NCBI GenBank assembly: GCA_025667525.1
Contig: CM046875.1
Coordinates: 204,286,271 to 204,350,270, forward strand
From: Glebionis coronaria
Taxonomy: Eukaryota; Streptophyta; Magnoliopsida; Asterales; Asteraceae
Length of the DNA stretch: 64,000 nt
Direction of reading: 5' to 3'
Below, in pieces: positions 58,143 through 64,000 of this stretch (position 1 is the first letter of the stretch; each line of letters starts with the position of its first letter). A program made the translations under genes and the position numbers. The notes beneath the pieces are model-generated. The model was not told where the DNA came from and did not search any database. It was given only the letters and a program-made list of their open reading frames with translations.

Positions 58143-59783
58143 TCATTGGTCCTTAGGGAAAAAAGTGAAAACCGACATAATGGAATAAAATCCATAATAA
58201 AGCACGATGCCGGGGTCAAATACCTCATCCTCGTTGTCGGATGACAAACGAAAGGATAGAACTCCAACATAAATCTCTAAAAAGAGATAGTAGTCACAAA
58301 TCACGATATGGATGTAGCATGCTCCCCGAGATAAACTCGCACCAAGATGATCGAAAAATCTTTCAATTATTGCATCGGTGAAAGGCCGAAATTTCCCTAA
58401 ATCAACGATTCTCGGATCAAATACCTCGTCCTCGATGGAGAAAGGAAGAGACAACATGGTGTCGTCCCCCCATGCTAATCCAAAATCATAAAAAGCAAAT
58501 GGTAATGGTGGTATGAAGGTCTCAACACTAGTGGAATCAACATTCTTAGCTTTAACGACCATTTCACCCTTAGGAATGTGATCAATCGGGTCATGGTACT
58601 CAATATGAGTCATATGAAAAACCCTCACATTTAGGTCAAAGTGGGTGGGAGGGGGACTTGGGACGAAATCATCATCAAGTAAATTCTCTAAAAAGAGAGC
58701 GTCCCCCTCCGGGTCGAGATCATCAACACCCGGTGGTATCGAATCATTAGAAGAAAGAAAAGTGTCAATTTCTTCCATAAATGAATCACTATCCTCAATG
58801 GGAATAGGAGATGGAGAGAAAGACTTGGCATTAGGCTTAGAATTCAAGGCCTCGATCTTAGATATGAGAAGATAGACGTTGGATAATTTTTCACGAAAAA
58901 TCACGTCTTCCACATCTAAATGAGTAAGTTCATCGGAGAACTTCTCAAGGATCGGAATAGTCAAATAAACCTCATTTCCCGGTGGAAATGGGTCTAAAGG
59001 AGCAAGTTCAAAGGTGAACCTCTCAAAAATCGGATCACTGTCATCCTCATTTCTCGGTGGAAATAGGTGAAGAAGAGTAGGTTCATCGGTAAACCCCTCA
59101 AAATTCGTGTCGTGAATATCATCTTTATAAGAAAGTTCATCGGAGAACTCCTCATTAGAAAATTCACTAGAAGTCGAATCATTCTCAAAATCTTCATTCC
59201 CATCAAAATTTTCATCATTAGTATTGGAGAAAATATCAAAGTGAATAGAAGAAGTAGAGTCATCACATTGTGGCAAATCACACGTTTCATTGGAAATACC
59301 GTCAAACTCTCTTGGGTTTTGGACAAGGATCTCAACACTAGACTTTATTACTTCGTCCGATTCCATGTCCGGAATAGTGCTAATATGCTCGTCCCCCTTG
59401 CTTAGAGAATTTTCGGGTTCCACGGTGGAAGAATCATGAATAGGAGTAATGATGTCATGAGATGGAGTGAGATCAAAGATATCCTCATCATCGTCATCGT
59501 CCAAAAGAAGAGAACGCTCGAGTTCACGATTAGCAAGGTATTTTGCTTCCGCTTGAGCTCGTTCTTTCTCTCGAATTTCAATGCTTAAACCATTATAATC
59601 TTGCGAAATTTGTCTAATCTTAAGTTCACAATCTCTTTTAAATCCCTCCTCAATTATTTCTCCATGAAATCTACGACTTCCCAAATCATTAGTTATATCA
59701 TTAATCTCTTGGTTAATTTGTCTCTTTTCTAGCAACATATCTTCAATGCTCTTTTCAACAACTTCAACATTTCTTTGATTCAT
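58143..59783 (-). CDS. Element D ORF2: acidic coiled-coil protein with C-terminal hydrophobic module
   Basis: 546 codons, open throughout, starting with an ATG that overlaps the ORF1 stop (TAATG). Residues 1-95 are heptad-rich and charged (VVEKSIEDMLLEKRQINQEI and on), a likely coiled coil. A run of Asp follows near residue 95. Residues about 120-330 are acidic and contain three related units built on F(S/T).EL..L..FPPGNE. A block SFSPSPIP-EDSDSFMEEID follows. The C-terminus has EDEVFDPR (about residue 451), a hydrophobic stretch (CYIHIVICDYYLFLEIYVGVLSF, about 489-511) and EDEVFDPG (about residue 518). I recognise the type from unannotated Asteraceae proteins but know no function. It could be an accessory gag-like protein acting with A-type Gag. 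A reading frame this long in a non-autonomous element argues for past selection. Confidence 0.75.
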   Translation of the reverse strand: MNQRNVEVVEKSIEDMLLEKRQINQEINDITNDLGSRRFHGEIIEEGFKRDCELKIRQISQDYNGLSIEIREKERAQAEAKYLANRELERSLLLDDDDDEDIFDLTPSHDIITPIHDSSTVEPENSLSKGDEHISTIPDMESDEVIKSSVEILVQNPREFDGISNETCDLPQCDDSTSSIHFDIFSNTNDENFDGNEDFENDSTSSEFSNEEFSDELSYKDDIHDTNFEGFTDEPTLLHLFPPRNEDDSDPIFERFTFELAPLDPFPPGNEVYLTIPILEKFSDELTHLDVEDVIFREKLSNVYLLISKIEALNSKPNAKSFSPSPIPIEDSDSFMEEIDTFLSSNDSIPPGVDDLDPEGDALFLENLLDDDFVPSPPPTHFDLNVRVFHMTHIEYHDPIDHIPKGEMVVKAKNVDSTSVETFIPPLPFAFYDFGLAWGDDTMLSLPFSIEDEVFDPRIVDLGKFRPFTDAIIERFFDHLGASLSRGACYIHIVICDYYLFLEIYVGVLSFRLSSDNEDEVFDPGIVLYYGFYSIMSVFTFFPKDQ

Positions 59784-60361
59784 TATTTGTTGGAAAATTG
59801 TTTCAAGTCGTTCAATATCGAAAGAATATTGTGGAGATTGGTCAAAACGGAAGGAATCGAATTATAGCAAGGATTAGGCTCATAACAATTTTGATCTCTC
59901 GGTTGACAATTAAAGCTCTCGTGAGGACCTCCACAATACTCACAACAAAGATGTTGTTGTGATAAACTCGCTAAATCTTGTGGATAACAATTATCATTAA
60001 AGTTTTGATTGTAGCTCGGTTCTTGATCGTAATTAAGCGAGAATCGATGCGAACAATCATCACCAAAATGGGAATCATTTCCACAAAACTCACACGAGGG
60101 TGTCTCGTATGTAGGGTGTGGAGGTGGGCAAAAATCGAGAGAATTATTCGAAAAATTCGGGTTTCCACATGAAGTAATCTCATTACAACAAGGACAAAAT
60201 CCAACTCGTATATCGTGACGTAAGTCATTTCCACAACGCTCACACGTGCACCACCGACATGGTAAAAAACCATATAACGGTTCTCCACACCCTTCACAAT
60301 TGACGAAGGAATTCATGGAAGAATTAAAATTTAGAGGGTGAGGAGAAAAATAATTAAACAT
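59783..60361 (-). CDS. Element D ORF1: cysteine-rich zinc-ribbon / zinc-knuckle protein
   Basis: 192 codons with 21 Cys. The ATG at 60361 is 168 nt downstream of the PBS; Met16 is an alternative start. In order: C22-X2-C25...C35-X2-C38 and C40-X2-C43...C56-X-C58-C59 look like two zinc ribbons. C90-X2-C-X4-H-X4-C103 (CEFCGNDSHFGDDC) is a canonical CCHC knuckle. C140-X2-C-X3-H-X4-C152 (CEYCGGPHESFNC) is of the variant type found in A's gag (CLSCGGAHDLSEC). No capsid domain is present. The product probably binds nucleic acid, perhaps its own RNA for packaging into particles made by another element. Its stop overlaps the ORF2 start, so both ORFs may come from one mRNA or from a once-continuous frame. 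Confidence 0.75.
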   Translation of the reverse strand: MFNYFSPHPLNFNSSMNSFVNCEGCGEPLYGFLPCRWCTCERCGNDLRHDIRVGFCPCCNEITSCGNPNFSNNSLDFCPPPHPTYETPSCEFCGNDSHFGDDCSHRFSLNYDQEPSYNQNFNDNCYPQDLASLSQQHLCCEYCGGPHESFNCQPRDQNCYEPNPCYNSIPSVLTNLHNILSILNDLKQFSNK

Positions 60362-60528
60362 GATAGAGGATTAAGAAGATTATTTTTGGTATTTTTCATA
60401 AATCAATCAAAGATTGACAAAAAACGATACATACTATATAATAGAAAAATAACAAAACTTTCCGAGGACGGAAAGGGTCTTCAAATCAACGAACAACAAA
60501 TCTCCACAAGGACGAATCGTACATAAGA

Positions 60529-60546
60529 TCCCCGGCAGCGGCGCCA
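60529..60546 (-). other. Primer-binding site of element D (Asp-tRNA type)
   Basis: TGGCGCCGCTGCCGGGGA on the minus strand, identical over 18 bases to that of A and 7 nt from the LTR edge. Confidence 0.9.
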
Positions 60547-61290
60547 AATTTTTTGATGTGATCGTGATAGTATAGTGATAATTAGATACGTAATAGGGTA
60601 AATTAGAAAATTACCTTTAGGAAAAAGTAATAGTCTAAAATTACCAAAGATGGATTCAATTAAACACGTGGGTGAACCAAGTTCGTTGTACACGAAGATC
60701 GAGTGAATTTGAGACGTTTTGTATCGATTTGGACAATTGATTCGAATTGGTTTTCGGTTTTTAAATTAAAATTAAATTCTACAAATTTAAATCTATATTT
60801 TATCCTAAAGTGCATGAATCGTAAACCCAAATTATTTAAAGATAAATATTTAAAATTTAAAGCTATTTTTAAATTAATTAAACTACTTAAAAATCTATTA
60901 AAATTTATTCTATTTAATTTTAAATAACTCTTACACTATTTTAAAAAAAACTATTAAAATAAATTTAAAAACTATCTTAAATAAAAAAATTTTGATTAAA
61001 TCTATTTTAAATTAACTTTTACTAAATCTATTTTTAAACTAATTTTATTCAAAAACTTAATTAATTAAAATCTAATTTATAAAAAAACTAATTATTATAA
61101 CTAATTAAATTTCTAGAATCATTAATAAATTTTTTAATTTATTTTTATTTATTAAACTTTATAAAGTCAATTCTAATAAATGAGTTAAAAAATCATTTAA
61201 TTAAAACTTGAATTAATTATTATTTAAAAGCTGACAGTCAATGTTTAAAAGACTATATTAAATATTCAAGTAGTATTTAAACACAAAAAA

Positions 61291-61362
61291 GGTTGTAGAT
61301 GAGATGGTTAACACCTTGGAAAGTTACCCGTGAGGTCACGGGTTCTAGTCCCACAGAGGACA
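61291..61362 (+). repeat. tRNA-derived (SINE-head-like) unit in D 5' LTR
   Basis: Identical in sequence to the unit at 53519-53590, with A-box at 61296-61307 and B-box at 61341-61351. Presence in both LTRs shows it was in the element before this copy inserted. Confidence 0.6.
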
Positions 61363-63051
61363 TATTTTTTGGATATAATTATTTGGAGAACAGTAAATAA
61401 TGTATATAAACATTACAGTACCAAAAGTAAAAATCAATTTCATACAGCAATTAAATCAATACAATCAGGTAAAAAACAATTTCATACATTAACAATCAAC
61501 CCACAGCTAAATCGAATCAGTAAAGGCAGACATCTATATCTGATATCTATATCAGAATTCAAGGCAAGATAAAATCTAAGTAAGGAAACAAGAAACAAAA
61601 TATAGCAACAGATATTCAGAGACTAAAAATCCAATAAGCTTAAACAACAAAAGCAAGACACAGATAGGCAACGAAAAAGAAAACACTTAATTACTAAAAG
61701 TAAAACCAAATCAACTAATATAATGAAAAACACACAGGTCAAGAACAATTAACATCAGATAAAATTCACTAGTGGCAATAACTAAAACTCAGATCCATGG
61801 TGAAGCATATTCAGCGGGATAAAAAAACAACGAATCAATTAAGCACAAGATTAACTAAAATCAGTGATGTTAAACCGAAGCAAACACGTGATCTATTACT
61901 ACTACAGCCGGTTACAGAATCATATATCACTTTTCTGAAAAGCACTAACCATGACAGATCAGTATGCATCGTTTATATACCACTTCAATAAACAGTTAAG
62001 CAACACTTAATTAAGAGAACACTTCACTTATACAGGAAATAGAACTCGAGACACAAAAAGACTAAAGCTACATCAAATAAGATTGTAACAAACATTAAAA
62101 CCGCAAACCAAATAAGATAAAAAAACTCGCTATGAAACCTAAACTTGTTAATCAGCAAGATATTCTACTTAAACACTACTCAAATTAATCACGATATATA
62201 ATCAAGTCAATAACTTAAATCATGACTCTAAAATAACGGAACATCTAGATCAAACAAATTAGTCCATAATTAACAGTTAGAACAGAAGATCGATACAGTT
62301 CTAGTTTGCTCCAAAAAAACTAAAATCAAACATTAAAACACTCTACTCAGCTACAAATCAATAACATGATTAATCCAAAGAGTTGAATGACATTAATAAA
62401 CCAGAGAACACAATATTTACAAAGAACAGTTCACTTAAACAAATCATGGCAGATAAATAAAGTAAAAGCAAATCCTTAAAATCCAAACCAATTATGCAGA
62501 TTAAACTAAGATTTTAGAGAAACTAAACTGGTGCTTAACCGTCTATTGAAGATAACCGTTGGGCGGAAGTCGCGCGCTGGGTGGACTTATCCAAATCGAT
62601 ACCGAGCTATAGACCATCATAAAAACATCACGATCCAACACCAAACTCAAACCATAAACGATACCACGATTCAGCAGTATGATTCGAACCAACACCCACT
62701 TGGAACAACAGCCATTCAAATCGAGCCCTTGATTTAACGAAACAACTTTATATATTTTCTTAATTTCTCACTATGACAAATTGGATCCCAAACTTCTCTT
62801 AAAATTAACCTGATAAGCTATGATGAAGCTTATAAGCTCAACTTAACATTATAATGGAAAAATTAGAACTTAGGATAATAAATTTAAAATAATTCCAAAA
62901 CAGTAAGCAAGATAACCATAGATGAAAAATTAACTTTTATTCAATTAACTGGAAATTAATACAAAGTTTAAAGAAAAACAAATCCTAACTCTATTTAAAC
63001 ATTATAATAATACAAAAAAGTAAGGGATAATCATACTGAATAAAATGGGGG

Positions 63052-63059
63052 TTTTTATA
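63052..63059 (-). promoter_or_regulatory. TATA box in D 5' LTR
   Basis: TATAAAAA on the minus strand, in the LTR that would drive transcription of ORF1 and ORF2. Confidence 0.6.
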
Positions 63060-63917
63060 GGCTCGGTGAGGTGAGGGGAAGAGGTTGTTGGTGATGAGTG
63101 AATCCTCTCTTGACCCTTTGATCATCTTTTCTTCTTCTCTCTCTTTTCTGTTAAGATCGGATGGCTGATAATCATCTATCCTCACACGGATTGCCAACCT
63201 GGAACTAAGTGTGCTAGTTTGGATCCGATGTGGCATGATATGATCGGTTAAATGATTGGTTGACAGTAAATCAACCAATCACAGTTGAGGAGTGACGTGT
63301 TGAGAGTCCACGTGGGAGCCTTGTGCCAGCATCTTCTTCCCGATATACTTGGCAGTTTATTAAAGCGCGTGTAACCCAATTTCTGCTTGAATGAATACCC
63401 CTAAAATCTAGGGTTTGTGAGTGCTGCTACGTTCTTCCCCTATTTTTTCTTCTCTCGTCTGTTTTTTTCTTTCTTTGTTTTGTTTACTTTGACCGAAATT
63501 GTTTGACCAAGAAGTATAAATACTTCTTCCATCCGTTTAATTTCTTTGCCCTTTTGGTCCTTTACTTGGACCGTAAAAAGCTCCCTTCTTTCCTATTATT
63601 ACACACTCTTGGGCTTATGTTGGGTTTTTTTTACCAAAAGTAATTATTATCTTTCCAATTTTGGGCTTTTAGGCCCAATAAGCTTGTGAGGGACCCACTA
63701 GGCTCAATTAAAGTTGAATCCGTGAATAAAAACGATCTTAACTTTTGGCTTCCTCGATTTTTTTTCAAAATCGTGTCGGTTTTTGTCGGTTTTCGTGAAC
63801 TTGGTACCTACACACACGAAACAAGCAAAACATGCTATACAAGGTCTTTTTAATAAATTTCATGCATTTTAAGCTTGTTTTAAGATACAAATGATATGAG
63901 TATTTAAGCTCATATCA

Positions 63918-64000
63918 CTAACCACCCTCCTAATGTGATTAGGAGGGTATTTATAGGCTAAGTGGGAAGTGCATGTGTGGTGTGCTTCCTTCTTTCTTTT
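63918..64000 (-). repeat. LTR E, B family, promoter portion (runs off the window)
   Basis: The minus strand has a purine-rich stretch, CCTATAAATACC (TATA at 63948-63955), and a perfect 11-bp inverted repeat, ACCCTCCTAAT-gtg-ATTAGGAGGGT (63924-63948), directly after the TATA box. The TATA surroundings match B's LTR. The first five bases, CTAAC, are the right target duplication of D. Confidence 0.65.

Larger units (their letters stand above)
52785..63917 (-). mobile_element. Athila-like non-autonomous retrotransposon D with two unusual ORFs
   Basis: LTRs 52785-56146 (3362 bp) and 60554-63917 (3364 bp) match along their whole length. On the minus strand the PBS TGGCGCCGCTGCCGGGGA lies 7 nt inside the right LTR and a purine tract AGCAAGGGGGAATT touches the left one. 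The interior is 4.4 kb and codes for ORF1 and ORF2 only; there is no protease, RT, RNase H or integrase. The PBS and several 3'-UTR blocks are shared with A, which suggests mobilisation in trans by an A-like element. It is inserted in LTR E. Confidence 0.92.
60554..63917 (-). repeat. 5' LTR of element D
   Basis: 3364 bp, same termini as the left copy. It contains the second tRNA-like unit and the TATA box (63052-63059, minus). Confidence 0.93.

Overview
This is plant nuclear repeat DNA: AT-rich, without any recognisable host gene, and made almost entirely of LTR retrotransposons nested in one another. The plant tRNA-type primer-binding sites, a SIRE-type Ty1/copia, Tekay-like chromoviruses and Athila-like Ty3/gypsy elements point to an angiosperm. 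The acidic zinc-knuckle ORF of the last element resembles hypothetical proteins I remember as abundant in daisy-family (Asteraceae, Anthemideae) genomes. That placement is an inference from memory, not a search result.

Layout. (1) 1-9908: a minus-strand Tekay-like chromovirus, 'e1', with its left LTR cut by the window edge, a 3.4 kb right LTR and a badly decayed pol. (2) 9909-13649: older debris with a decayed DUF4283/zinc-knuckle (LINE ORF1-like) gene on the plus strand and an LTR-like promoter segment. (3) 13650-18648: the LTR and eroded interior of a second, older Tekay-like element, 'e2' (minus). (4) 18649-25683: 3' LTR, pol, PR and part of gag of a SIRE/Maximus-type copia element (minus), broken by stops and frameshifts. 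(5) 25684-48530: an Athila-like gag-protease element without RT, RNase H or integrase, 'B' (plus). It is split at its gag start codon by (6) 27671-43744, a nearly complete Athila-like element 'A' (plus; two 3.75 kb LTRs about 98% identical, PBS, PPT, gag-PR-RT-RH-IN, TSD TGCAT). (7) 48531 to about 51557: a lone minus-strand A-type LTR, 'C'. (8) about 51579-52784 and 63918-64000: a minus-strand LTR of the B family, 'E', split by (9) 52785-63917, a complete non-autonomous Athila-like element 'D' (minus; 3.36 kb LTRs, PBS, PPT). D codes for two unusual proteins: a 192-residue cysteine-rich zinc protein and a 546-residue acidic coiled-coil protein.

How they fit together. A has the full enzymatic set, now broken by in-frame stops. 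B and D lack reverse transcriptase and integrase. A and D share the Asp-tRNA-type PBS; A, B and D share a 3' UTR with a G-run/hairpin/G-run block. This suggests A-like elements mobilised the other two. The most unusual content is D's two-ORF coding region and the C-terminal 'VFDP / hydrophobic / VFDPG' module it shares with B. Also notable are a tRNA-derived (SINE-like) unit inside both D LTRs, a palindromic GCGGTTCC module present three times in the SIRE element, and a set of premature stops mostly explicable as CAA to TAA changes.
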